In this document: positions 1-7,111 of the stretch, piece by piece
How the letters are laid out: every line of letters starts with the position of its first letter
Position numbering within the stretch: position 1 is the first letter of the stretch
From: Caulobacter segnis
Lineage (GTDB): Bacteria; Pseudomonadota; Alphaproteobacteria; Caulobacterales; Caulobacteraceae
Direction of reading: 5' to 3'
Assembly (NCBI RefSeq): GCF_003243465.1
Contig: NZ_QFQZ01000073.1
Span: forward strand, 1-24,618
Length of the DNA: 24,618 bases
The notes under the pieces: model-generated
Seen by the model: the letters and a program-made list of their open reading frames with translations, nothing else
Databases searched by the model: none
What the model was told of the DNA's origin: nothing
Made by a program: the position numbers and the translations under genes

Positions 1-590
1 GGGGGAGGATTTAAGGGCCGCAACCCGAACGCCAGCTCGCCATCCTCGCCCAGCCCGATCACCCGCTCGGCCCAGCCGTCTCTGGTCCGGGCGAACTGCC
101 GCGCCGGCAGGCAGTCCAGCAGCTCGTTAGCGACCAGGATCATCGGCGCGCCAGCCGGAACCTGGTCCAGGCGCGAAGCCCAGCGTGGCTTGTCGCCCAG
201 CCTCTGCGCCTGGCGGGCCTTCAGCGGTTCGGACACCTCGACCAGCCACACGTCGGCGGCCGCCAGGAAGTCCGGCGCGACGCGCGCGGCGCGCAGCAGG
301 TCGCTCATCAGCGTGCCGTCGCCGGGGCCCATCTCCACCAGGCGGAACAGCGCGGGGCGGCCCAGGCGCGTCCAGGTCTCGATCATCCAGAGGCCGATCA
401 GCTCGCCGAACATCTGGCTGACCAGCGGCGCGGTGATGAAGTCGCCGCCGGCGCCCCCAAGGCCGCCCAAGGCAGGCCGCGTGGCGTAATAGCCGTCGCG
501 CGGGTCGTGCAGGCAGCGGGTGAAGAACTCGGGCACGGCGATCGGCCCGTCGTGGGCGATCTGGGCCTTGAGGCGCTCCAGCAGGCTCAT
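1..590 (-). CDS. Class I SAM-dependent methyltransferase, MidA/NDUFAF7 family (partial, C-terminus beyond window)
   Basis: The frame opens at the ATG complementary to 588-590 and stays open to the window edge, giving the first 196 residues. The segment GDFITAPLVSQMFGELIG (about residues 50-67), the glycine-rich EMGPGDGTLM (about 88-97, the SAM-binding loop) and ANELLDCLPARQF match the MidA/NDUFAF7 (formerly DUF185) methyltransferases. The mitochondrial member methylates an arginine of a complex I subunit; the bacterial substrate is not shown by the sequence. The start lies 4 bp after the lgt stop, so the two genes should be co-transcribed and translationally coupled. The family is clear; the substrate is unknown. 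Confidence 0.88.
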   Translation of the reverse strand, partial: MSLLERLKAQIAHDGPIAVPEFFTRCLHDPRDGYYATRPALGGLGGAGGDFITAPLVSQMFGELIGLWMIETWTRLGRPALFRLVEMGPGDGTLMSDLLRAARVAPDFLAAADVWLVEVSEPLKARQAQRLGDKPRWASRLDQVPAGAPMILVANELLDCLPARQFARTRDGWAERVIGLGEDGELAFGLRPLNPP

Positions 591-594
591 GGGA

Positions 595-1485
595 TCAGGC
601 GGCGGTCTCGGCCGGGGCGCGCAGCGCGCGCCACAGCAGCCAGCCGCCGACCAGGATCATCGGCGCCGACAGCATCATCCCCATGGTCAGGCCGAACGGG
701 AAGTCGGGCATGCCGATGTCGGGGTTGCGGACGTTCTCCAGCGACAGGCGGAACAGCCCGTAGGCGATCAGGAAGGTCGCCACGATCGCCCCACGCCGCT
801 GCAGCCACTTCAGCCGGTAGATCGCGAAGGCCAGGATCAGGAACAGCAGCAGACCTTCCAGGCCGGCTTCATAGAGCTGGCTGGGGTGGCGCGGCAGCTC
901 GCCGGCCGGGCAGATCCCTTGTGGATGGCTGGCGCGGATCGTGTCGTTGCAGAAGACGATCCCCCACGGATGTTCGGTGACGCGGCCCCACAGCTCGCCG
1001 TTGATGAAGTTGGCGATGCGGCCAAAGAAGATGCCGATCGGGGCGACCGGCGCGACCAGGTCGCCCAGCTTCAGCATGTCGATCTTGTTGCGCTGGGCGA
1101 ACAGGGCGATCGCCGCGCAGACGCCCAGGAAGCCGCCGTGGAAGGACATGCCGCCTTCCCAGATCTTGAAGGCGTCGGCGGGGTTGGCCAGCAGCCAGGT
1201 CCGCTGCGCCTCGTTGGGCAGCATGTAGAAGAGGATGTAACCCACGCGCCCGCCCAGGATGATGCCCAGGGTGATCCACAGCACGAGGTCGTCGATCTGC
1301 AGCGGCGTGGCGGTCGGGGTGCGGCCGCCCCACAGGCCAGGCGTCTTGACCAGGCGCACCGCGTAGCGCCAGCCCAGTAGGATGCCCGCGACATAGGCCA
1401 GGGCGTACCAGCGCAAGGCCAGGGGTCCCCACTGCAGCGCCCAGGGGCCGATGTGAACGACCGGATCGATGTCGGGGAAGATCAC
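595..1485 (-). CDS. lgt: Prolipoprotein diacylglyceryl transferase
   Basis: Lgt moves the diacylglyceryl group of phosphatidylglycerol onto the lipobox cysteine of prolipoproteins, the first step of lipoprotein maturation in the inner membrane. The 296-residue product has the usual family length and several hydrophobic segments. It carries HGGFLG (116-121) with the essential histidine and the family signature GRIANFINGELWG (155-167). Pro/Trp-rich N-terminal segments (WALQWGPLALRWY) are also typical. It is the first gene of a two-gene minus-strand unit with the methyltransferase and is divergent from the UbiK-type gene across about 170 bp. The ATG at 1485 gives a full-length protein. Confidence 0.97.
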   Translation of the reverse strand: MIFPDIDPVVHIGPWALQWGPLALRWYALAYVAGILLGWRYAVRLVKTPGLWGGRTPTATPLQIDDLVLWITLGIILGGRVGYILFYMLPNEAQRTWLLANPADAFKIWEGGMSFHGGFLGVCAAIALFAQRNKIDMLKLGDLVAPVAPIGIFFGRIANFINGELWGRVTEHPWGIVFCNDTIRASHPQGICPAGELPRHPSQLYEAGLEGLLLFLILAFAIYRLKWLQRRGAIVATFLIAYGLFRLSLENVRNPDIGMPDFPFGLTMGMMLSAPMILVGGWLLWRALRAPAETAA

Positions 1486-1656
1486 GCGCTCGGGCTCCGC
1501 TCGGGACAGATCGTCGCACCGTATAAAGCGCGTCAGGCGAAAGTGTGAGCGGTTTCGCCGCCCGGACGCGCGTCAAAAGACTCCTTCGGGGTTCGCTTTC
1601 ATCCCCTGTTTCCCATATATGAAGCCAGCGCCCACACGCGGGCGCGTGGAAAGCCG
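1486..1656. promoter_or_regulatory. Divergent intergenic region between lgt and the UbiK-type gene
   Basis: This 171-bp gap must hold promoters for both directions. On the minus strand a CTCACA / 17 bp / TTATAC pair is a weak candidate for lgt, and a short purine run (GGAAA, 1648-1652) precedes the plus-strand ATG. Neither promoter is convincing by eye. Confidence 0.3.
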
Positions 1657-1926
1657 ATGCACAGCCAGAACCCGCTCCTCGACGAATTCGCCAAGCTGAC
1701 CCAGGCGGCCATGGGCATCGCCCAGACGGCGGGCGAGGAAGCCAAGGCCGCGATGCGGTCGCAGGCGGACCGGCTGGCGGCCGAGTTCGACCTGATCCGC
1801 CGCGACGATTTCGAGGCGCTGAAGGCCGAGGTCGCGGCCCTGCGCGAAGAGATCGCCAGCCTCAAGGCCGCCCCCAAGGAAGCCAAGAAGGCTCCGGCCA
1901 AGAAGAGCGCGACGACCGGCGAGTGA
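1657..1926 (+). CDS. ubiK: UbiK-family accessory factor (BMFP / DUF526 small coiled-coil protein)
   Basis: The product has 89 residues. An N-terminal amphipathic region (NPLLDEFAKLTQAAMGIAQT) is followed by a predicted coiled coil (about residues 45-72, RRDDFEALKAEVAALREEIA) and a Lys/Ala-rich tail. This is the arrangement of the BMFP/UbiK family. In enterobacteria UbiK assists the ubiquinone biosynthesis complex and can bind lipid; the same role here is an inference from family membership. The gene stands alone between lgt and the YbjN-type gene. Length and domain order are normal for the family. Confidence 0.8.
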   Translation: MHSQNPLLDEFAKLTQAAMGIAQTAGEEAKAAMRSQADRLAAEFDLIRRDDFEALKAEVAALREEIASLKAAPKEAKKAPAKKSATTGE

Positions 1927-2012
1927 CGCCTCGGCGGCTCGCGCCTGGCGTGAAGCGACTTGAGACGAACGTCGCGAAGCAGATTAGTGTGCCCGGTACG
2001 TGAGCGAATCAC

Positions 2013-2044
2013 GGCGGGGCTGACCCCCGCCCGCGCTGGCGGGG
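2013..2044 (+). promoter_or_regulatory. Two mutually exclusive hairpins just upstream of the YbjN-type gene
   Basis: The 7-mer CCCCGCC (2025-2031) can pair with GGCGGGG at 2013-2019 or with a second GGCGGGG at 2038-2044. The second pairing ends about 5 nt before the ribosome binding site AGGA of the gene starting at 2058. Such a choice could affect translation initiation, but GC-rich sequence gives pairings like this by chance. Confidence 0.35.
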
Positions 2045-2057
2045 ACGCAGGATTCTC

Positions 2058-2564
2058 ATGGACACCCAACCGGAAGAAGACGACGTCCTGATGGCTCTCG
2101 ATCCCCTCGAGGTGGTCGAGCATGTGCTGTCGGCCGAAAACCTGACCTTCGATCGCACCGAGGACGGCGACCTGGCGTTCGCGCTGAAGGGCGACTGGAA
2201 GGACTACGAGCTGTGGTTCGCCTGGCGGCCCGAGGCCGACTGCCTGCAGCTGTGCCTGTCGATCGACCTGCGCGCGCCCAAGTCCAAGCGGACGGCGGCC
2301 TACGAGCTGCTGGCCCTGATCAACCAGCGCGTCTGGCTGGGCCACTTCGAGGTGTGGACCGAGGACGGCGAGGTGGTGTTCCGCCACGCCCTGGCCCTGC
2401 CGGCCGGCGAGCGCCCGACCATGGCCCAGGCCGCCTCGATGATCGACGCGGCGGTGGAGGCGGCCGACCGCTTCTATCCGGCCTTCGACTTCCTGCTGCA
2501 CGGCGCCAAGACCCCGGACCAGGCGATGGCCGCCTGCATGTTCGAGACGGTGGGCCAGGCCTGA
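2058..2564 (+). CDS. YbjN domain-containing protein
   Basis: The 168-residue soluble protein begins with an acidic stretch (QPEEDD). It continues with a YbjN-type alpha/beta domain: VVEHVLSAENLTFDRTEDGDLAF, then the strand region YELWFAWRPEADCLQLCL, then a helix beginning RTAAYELLALINQRVW. YbjN domains resemble type III secretion chaperone folds and affect stress and motility phenotypes in E. coli, but no biochemical role is established. AGGA about 6 nt upstream supports the ATG at 2058. The gene lies 74 bp before proC in the same direction and may share its transcript. Confidence 0.82.
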   Translation: MDTQPEEDDVLMALDPLEVVEHVLSAENLTFDRTEDGDLAFALKGDWKDYELWFAWRPEADCLQLCLSIDLRAPKSKRTAAYELLALINQRVWLGHFEVWTEDGEVVFRHALALPAGERPTMAQAASMIDAAVEAADRFYPAFDFLLHGAKTPDQAMAACMFETVGQA

Positions 2565-2638
2565 TCGGCCGCTTGGCCCTTGGCCAAGGCCTTCGGGGGG
2601 CTTAAGGGCGGCGGCGATCGTTTCGTCGGAGCTGTCCC

Positions 2639-3421
2639 ATGACCCCCATCCTCCTCCTCGGCGCCGGACGCATGGGCGGCGCGCTGATCCAGGGCTGGCG
2701 CGAGGCCGGCGCCTTCGTCGCTCGCGACCTGATCGTCCGTGATCCGAACATCGAGCCGGCCGCGGTCCGGGGCGCGATCCTCAATCCGCCGCTGGAGGCG
2801 CTCGGCGCGGCCAAGACGGTGCTGCTGGCCGTCAAACCGCAGATCTGGCGCGAAGCGGTCAGGGACGTGGTCCCGCACCTGGCGCCCGACGCCGTGATCG
2901 TCTCGATCGCCGCCGGCGTCCGCGCCGCCGACATCTCCGAAGCGTTCGGCGGCCGGCGCGTGGCGCGGGTCATGCCGACCACCGCCGTCGCCATCGGGCG
3001 CGGCGCGGCCAGCCTCTACGCTGACGACGCCGAGGCGCTGGCGCGGGCCAAGGCCCTGTTCGAGCCGGTGGCCGCCGTCGCCGTCCTTCCCAACGAAGAG
3101 CTGATGCACGCGGCGACGGCCGTCTCGGGCTCGGCCCCGGCCTATCTCTACGCCTTCATCGAAGCGCTTGAGGCCGCCGGCGCCGCCCAGGGCCTGGACC
3201 CGGCCGAGAGCGCGCGCCTGGCCCGCGCCACCATCATCGGCGCCGCGGCGCTGATGGAGCAGAGCGGCGAGGAGCCGGCCGAGCTTCGCAAGCAGGTGAC
3301 GTCGCCCGGCGGCACCACGGCGGCGGCGCTTTCCGTGCTGATGGGCGAGGGCGGGTTCGGCGCGCTGCTGCCCCAGGCGCTGGCTGCGGCGGTGGCGCGG
3401 TCGAAGGCGTTGGGCGGCTAA
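2639..3421 (+). CDS. proC: Pyrroline-5-carboxylate reductase
   Basis: The enzyme catalyses the last step of proline synthesis, NAD(P)H-dependent reduction of pyrroline-5-carboxylate. The 260-residue product starts with a Rossmann fold (LLLGAGRMGGALIQGW, GAGRMG at 8-13). It has the VKPQ segment near 65-68 and the C-terminal signature region LRKQVTSPGGTTAAALSVL that forms the dimer and substrate site. Length is typical. GGAG lies about 8 nt before the ATG. The gene follows the YbjN-type gene, and a hairpin element separates it from the downstream regulator. Confidence 0.96.
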   Translation: MTPILLLGAGRMGGALIQGWREAGAFVARDLIVRDPNIEPAAVRGAILNPPLEALGAAKTVLLAVKPQIWREAVRDVVPHLAPDAVIVSIAAGVRAADISEAFGGRRVARVMPTTAVAIGRGAASLYADDAEALARAKALFEPVAAVAVLPNEELMHAATAVSGSAPAYLYAFIEALEAAGAAQGLDPAESARLARATIIGAAALMEQSGEEPAELRKQVTSPGGTTAAALSVLMGEGGFGALLPQALAAAVARSKALGG

Positions 3422-3427
3422 AGACTC

Positions 3428-3534
3428 GCCCCCTCCGCGCTGCGCGCTCATCCCCCAGAGGGGGAAGAAGATAAGCGCGCGCCCTTCTGCCCCCTCCGGG
3501 GGCGGACGACCTGCGAAGCAGGTCAGGTGGGGGC
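3428..3534. repeat. Three-hairpin intergenic element, 107 bp (copy 1)
   Basis: Outer arms GCCCCCTC (3428-3435) and GTGGGGGC (3527-3534) enclose three hairpins: CCCCC-AGA-GGGGG (3452-3464), GCCCCC-TCC-GGGGGC (3489-3503) and GACCTGC-GAA-GCAGGTC (3508-3524). The copy at 5693-5798 has the same outer arms, hairpin count and length. It lies between proC and the TetR-type gene and could act as an RNA-level terminator or a REP-like DNA element. Confidence 0.7.
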
Positions 3535-3570
3535 TTGCTGAGGCGGCCATACTGCCCCCATCTCTTCGCC

Positions 3571-4107
3571 ATGACCGACGACATCCTCGACCGGGCCGCC
3601 GACGCCGCCCTGGCCCTCGCCGCCGACCAGCCGTGGCCGACGGTGTCCTTGCGCGACATCGCCGTGAAGGCCGAGATCTCGTTCCCGGACCTTTACGCCA
3701 AGGCCAGCAGCCGCCTCGCCGTGCTGGCGCGCGTGTCCGAGCGCTTCGATCGCGCCGCGCTCGCCATCGACTATCCGCAGGGCTCGAACGCCCAGGACCG
3801 CCTGTTCGACGCGGTGATGGCCCGGCTGGAGGCGATGGAGCCGCATCGCACGGCGCTGCTGAACATCGCCAAGGCGCAGGGCGGGGTGGTCGCCGCGACG
3901 CGCTTCCCGTTCATCGCCCGCGCCCTGTTGGAAGCCGCCGGCGTCCCCGCCACCCCGCCGCGCCTGCTGGCCATGGCCGTGGTGTGGGGCCGCGTGGTCC
4001 AGGTCTGGCGCGAGGACGACGCGGCCCTGAACCGCACCATGGCCGAACTCGACAAGCGCCTGAAGCAGATGGCCCAGCGCCTGGGCATGATTGGGGCGGG
4101 GCTTTAG
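3571..4107 (+). CDS. TetR/AcrR-family transcriptional regulator
   Basis: The 178-residue protein has an N-terminal helix-turn-helix of TetR type: DRAADAALALAADQPWPTVSLRDIA, then VKAEISFPDLYAKASSRLAVL within residues 8-55. A helical ligand and dimer domain follows. The frame can be extended to a TTG at 3535, but that lies next to the upstream hairpin element and adds residues unlike the family, so the ATG at 3571 is preferred. The ligand and target genes cannot be read from sequence. A COQ9-like protein is a less likely alternative because COQ9 shares the TetR fold. Confidence 0.78.
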   Translation: MTDDILDRAADAALALAADQPWPTVSLRDIAVKAEISFPDLYAKASSRLAVLARVSERFDRAALAIDYPQGSNAQDRLFDAVMARLEAMEPHRTALLNIAKAQGGVVAATRFPFIARALLEAAGVPATPPRLLAMAVVWGRVVQVWREDDAALNRTMAELDKRLKQMAQRLGMIGAGL

Positions 4108-4125
4108 GCGGCAGCCTTCCTTGTT

Positions 4126-4303
4126 CTCCTCCCCCATCGGGGGAGGGGGACCAGCGAACGCTGGTGGAGGGGCCGCATGCGGTGGAGCTACATCCTGTGG
4201 TCGGCCTAAAACACGTGAAAGCGGCGGAACACGGTGCCAGGCCTAGACTCGGCCGGCCCCTCCACCGCCGTTCGGCGGTCCCCCTCCCCCGATGGGGGAG
4301 GAG
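4126..4303. repeat. MITE-like inverted-repeat element, 178 bp (copy 1)
   Basis: Two arms of about 50 bp are inverted copies of each other. Each begins CTCCTCCCCCATCGGGGGAG on its outer side and ends GGTGGAGGGGCCG inward. Each arm also forms its own hairpins: CCAGCGAACGCTGG on the left and CCGCCGAACGGCGG on the right. A core with CTACATCCTGTGGTCGGCC lies between the arms. The copy at 24170-24339 has the same arms and core start. No ORF of its own is present, so it is non-autonomous if mobile. Confidence 0.82.
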
Positions 4304-4341
4304 AGAGGGAAAGCGGAACCACCAAGTCCCTTGATCAAGCC

Positions 4342-5682
4342 CTACCCCGGCAACCGGATCAGCGCCCTCAGCCCCCCCATCGCCGAGCGCGACAGCACCA
4401 GGTCTCCGCCGAGACCCCGCGCCATGTCGCGGGCGATGGCGAGGCCCAGGCCCACGCCCTTCTCGTTCTGGTTCCGGCTCTCGTCCAGGCGCGAAAAGGG
4501 CTTGAAGGCCTCCTCGTAGCGATCCTCGGGGATGCCGGGCCCGTCGTCGTCCACCGCGATCTCGACCCCGCCGGTCTGGCGCGGCGTGGCGGTGACCTTG
4601 ACCCGATCGGCGTGGGCGAGGCCGTTGTCGACCAGGTTGGCCAGGGCCCGGCGGAAGGCCAGCGGCCGCAGCCGCGCCTCCAGCCCCGGCGCGATGTCGG
4701 TCTCGACCACGCCGCCGCCGCGCTCGGCGTCGGCGACCACGCCCGCGATCAGTTCGGAGAGATCGACCACCCGCGCCTCCTCGCCGCCCTCGCCACGGGC
4801 GAAGGCCAGGTACTCGTCGATCATGTGCTCCATCTCGGCGAGATCGCCCTTCATCGCCTCGATCTGCTCGCACGGCTCGGCCATGGCCATTTCCAGCTTC
4901 AGCCGGGTCAGGGGCGTGCGCAGGTCGTGGCTGACGCTAGCCAGCAGGGCGGTGCGCTGCTCGATGTGGCGGACGATGCGCGCCCGCATGGCCAGGAAGG
5001 CGCGGGCGGCCTTGCGCACCTCCCGCGCGCCGTGCGGCTTGAAATCGTGGTCCTCGCCCCGGCCGAAGGCGTCGGCGGCGTCGGCCAGGCGCTCGATGGC
5101 CCGCACCTGGTTGCGGATGAACAGGATGGCGACCGCCGTCAGCAGCATCGTCGCCACCACCATCCACAGGATGAAGATGTGGCCTTGCGTGGCGTAGGCC
5201 CGGTCGCGCAGGGCGTAGATCTGCAGGACCCCGTCCTTCACCTGCACCCGGATGTCGATATAGGCGGTGTAGCGGGTCGTATCGAACCAGAACGGGTTGT
5301 CGAGCCGGTCGTCCAGGGCCTGTTGCAGCGAGCGGTCCAGCGCCGCGAACAGCGAGGGCCGCCGGCCGGTCGGCAGCTTGCGGCCCTTCTGGAAGGCGAT
5401 CGACAGGGACATCGAGTCCTCGGCCCGCTTGGCCAGCTTCTCGACGGCGGCGGGACTGGGATCGTCCTCGTAGGACTGCACCGCCCAGGCGATATCGCCG
5501 GCCAGGCCCTCTGAGAGCTTGCTGGTCACCGACTGCCAGTGGGCGTCGAAGAACGCCCAGGTCACGGCGATCTGCATCACCGCCACCGGCAGGATGATGA
5601 TCAGCAGGCTGCGGCCGAACAGCGAGGTCGGCAGCAGGCGCTTGAAGAAGGGCGGAAGGGTGAAGCGCGTGGAGAGGGGCAT
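4342..5682 (-). CDS. EnvZ-like membrane sensor histidine kinase
   Basis: The 446-residue protein has a first membrane segment at about 24-44, a periplasmic domain of about 120 residues and a second segment at about 168-190. A HAMP domain (RNQVRAIERLADAADAFGRG) follows, then the dimerisation/phosphoacceptor box SVSHDLRTPLTRLKLEMAM with His252. The ATP-binding domain has an N box (NLVDNGLAHA, 349-358), G1 (DDDGPGIP, 378-385) and G2 (GVGLGLAI, 409-416). All catalytic motifs are intact. It lies downstream of the OmpR-type regulator in the same direction, its obvious partner, although a 106-bp hairpin element separates them. The signal sensed is unknown. Confidence 0.92.
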   Translation of the reverse strand: MPLSTRFTLPPFFKRLLPTSLFGRSLLIIILPVAVMQIAVTWAFFDAHWQSVTSKLSEGLAGDIAWAVQSYEDDPSPAAVEKLAKRAEDSMSLSIAFQKGRKLPTGRRPSLFAALDRSLQQALDDRLDNPFWFDTTRYTAYIDIRVQVKDGVLQIYALRDRAYATQGHIFILWMVVATMLLTAVAILFIRNQVRAIERLADAADAFGRGEDHDFKPHGAREVRKAARAFLAMRARIVRHIEQRTALLASVSHDLRTPLTRLKLEMAMAEPCEQIEAMKGDLAEMEHMIDEYLAFARGEGGEEARVVDLSELIAGVVADAERGGGVVETDIAPGLEARLRPLAFRRALANLVDNGLAHADRVKVTATPRQTGGVEIAVDDDGPGIPEDRYEEAFKPFSRLDESRNQNEKGVGLGLAIARDMARGLGGDLVLSRSAMGGLRALIRLPG

Positions 5683-5692
5683 GGCTAGCGCA

Positions 5693-5798
5693 GCCCCCTC
5701 CGGCCCTTCGGGTCACCTCCCCCATGAAGGGGGAGGACGGATCCGGCTCCTGCTCCCCCTTTATGGGGGAGCTGTCGGCGAACGCCGACTGAGGGGGC
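5693..5798. repeat. Three-hairpin intergenic element, 106 bp (copy 2)
   Basis: Outer arms GCCCCCTC (5693-5700) and GAGGGGGC (5791-5798) pair perfectly. Inside are CCTCCCCC-ATGAA-GGGGGAGG (5716-5736), GCTCCCCC-TTTAT-GGGGGAGC (5752-5772) and GTCGGCG-AA-CGCCGAC (5774-5789). It fills almost the whole gap between the response regulator stop and the kinase start, so it probably modulates how much kinase is made relative to regulator. Confidence 0.75.
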
Positions 5799-5806
5799 GG
5801 CCGCCA

Positions 5807-6514
5807 TCAATCCGGCGCCAGCCGATACCCGATCCCCCGCACCGTCTGCAGGTAGCGCGGGTTTTTTGGATCCGGCTCGATCTTGCGGCGCAGGCGGGTG
5901 ACCTGCACATCGACGGCGCGGCCGGTGGCGTCGGCGGTGTCGCGGGCCAGTTCCAGGCGGTCCACGGGCTCGTGGACCGAGCGGGCCAGGCGGCGCATCA
6001 GGCTCACCTCGGCCTCGGTCAGGCGGATCACCTCGCCGTCGCAGACGAGCTCGCCGCGCTCCGGCTCGAAGGTGCAGCGGCCCAGGTTCAGGGCGGCGGC
6101 GCGCGTCCCGACCGGGCGCGCCGAAGAGCGCCGCAGGATCGCCTCGATGCGCAGCAGGAGCTCCTGCGGCTCGAACGGCTTGCCCAGGTAGTCGTCGACG
6201 CCGCTGGACAGGCCCTCGATCCGGTCGGCGGTCTGGTCGCGGGCGGTCAGCATCAGGATCGGCGTGCGGCCGGCCTCGCCGCCCCGGGCGCGCAGGCGCT
6301 TGGTGAAGGCCATGCCGTCCTCGCCCGGCATCATCACGTCCAGCACCATCAGGTCGAAATCGAGCGCCTCGAACAGCTTGTCGGCGCTGGCCGCGCTGGA
6401 GGCGGCGGTGACACGGAAGCCGGCCCGTCCCAGGAATTCCTTGATCAGCTTACGCAGGCGATCGTCGTCGTCGACGACCAGCAGGTGGCGTTCGCGGCGC
6501 TCGTCCGGAGTCAT
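5807..6514 (-). CDS. petR: OmpR-family DNA-binding response regulator, PetR-like
   Basis: The 235-residue protein has a receiver domain with acidic residues DDD at 15-17, phosphoacceptor Asp59 (LMVLDVMMPGEDG), Thr90 and Lys112 (GKPF). A winged-helix output domain follows (LTEAEVSLMRRLA, then DVQVTRLRRKIEPD and the wing RGIGYRLAP). It starts 10 bp after the MarR-family gene stop, and a kinase lies downstream. The MarR-regulator pair resembles petP-petR, described in Rhodobacter capsulatus as needed for growth and expression near the cytochrome bc1 genes. The symbol is assigned by this context and is less certain than the family. Confidence 0.9.
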   Translation of the reverse strand: MTPDERRERHLLVVDDDDRLRKLIKEFLGRAGFRVTAASSAASADKLFEALDFDLMVLDVMMPGEDGMAFTKRLRARGGEAGRTPILMLTARDQTADRIEGLSSGVDDYLGKPFEPQELLLRIEAILRRSSARPVGTRAAALNLGRCTFEPERGELVCDGEVIRLTEAEVSLMRRLARSVHEPVDRLELARDTADATGRAVDVQVTRLRRKIEPDPKNPRYLQTVRGIGYRLAPD

Positions 6515-6524
6515 GGCGTCGTCC

Positions 6525-7031
6525 TCACGAAACCGGACGCCGCACGACGCCGACGCCCTGCCGCGGTCCAGCCAGAGCCGCCAGGATCCGCCTCGCGCCG
6601 GCCACGCCGTCCAGGCCGCCCGTGCGATAGGCCCGCGCCAGCAGCGCTCGCAGGCGTTCGGCGGTGCGCTGCTCGAAGGCCACGCCCTCGGGCGTCAGGG
6701 TCGCCGGGCGGCGGCGGCCGTCCAACTCGCCCGAGCCGCGCTCGACCAGCCCCGCCTTCTGGAGGTCTGACAGGGTGCGGCTGGCGGCCTGCTTGGACAG
6801 GCTGGTCAGCTTCGAGAGATCCTGCACCCCGATCCCCGGCCGGCGGCGCAGCAGGAAGGCCGCGCGCCAGTGCGAGCGGCCCAGGCCGACGCTCTCGCTT
6901 TCCAGCACGGCGTCTACGGCGGCCCACAGCGAGGCCTCGGCCAGCAGGATCAGTTCCAGCCCGCCGTCCAGCTCCTCCTCGCGGAGGATCAGACGGGGAT
7001 CGTCCGAACCGGGCTGCAGCGGGGCTATCAT
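6525..7031 (-). CDS. petP: MarR-family winged-helix regulator, PetP-like
   Basis: The 168-residue product has a MarR-type winged helix. The recognition region is LTSLSKQAASRTLSDLQKAG (about 78-97) and the wing is DGRRRPATLTPEG (about 104-116). It is first in a minus-strand unit with the OmpR-type regulator (10-bp gap) and divergent from ilvE with 80 bp between starts. MarR proteins usually bind such divergent regions and can repress one or both genes; regulation here is inferred. The symbol rests on the adjacency to the PetR-like gene. Confidence 0.83.
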   Translation of the reverse strand: MIAPLQPGSDDPRLILREEELDGGLELILLAEASLWAAVDAVLESESVGLGRSHWRAAFLLRRRPGIGVQDLSKLTSLSKQAASRTLSDLQKAGLVERGSGELDGRRRPATLTPEGVAFEQRTAERLRALLARAYRTGGLDGVAGARRILAALAGPRQGVGVVRRPVS

Positions 7032-7050
7032 CGCGCGGAGTCCATTTTAT

Positions 7051-7101
7051 TTGACGCGCCCACCCTCGGGGCGTCTAAGGGCCGGGTTTTTCATAAGGAG
7101 G
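7051..7101 (+). promoter_or_regulatory. Candidate ilvE promoter and strong ribosome binding site
   Basis: TTGACG (7051-7056), a 16-bp spacer and GTCTAA (7073-7078) form a possible sigma-70-type promoter in the 80-bp gap between the divergent MarR-type gene and ilvE. AAGGAGG at 7095-7101 is a near-perfect Shine-Dalgarno 10 nt before the ilvE ATG. The ribosome binding site is clear; the promoter is tentative. Confidence 0.45.
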
Positions 7102-7111
7102 TCTTGGGCCG

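Noticed and set aside
1599..2501. Long minus-strand open frames opposite real genes (also at 2474-3550, 17363-19246 and plus-strand 14456-16504)
   Set aside because: They lie fully opposite genes with clear motifs, have Arg/Gly/Ala/His-rich composition with no recognisable domains, and are the usual result of GC-rich third positions.
3535..3570. TTG extension of the TetR-type gene
   Set aside because: It adds residues unlike the family and lies in the upstream hairpin element; the ATG at 3571 gives the expected N-terminus.
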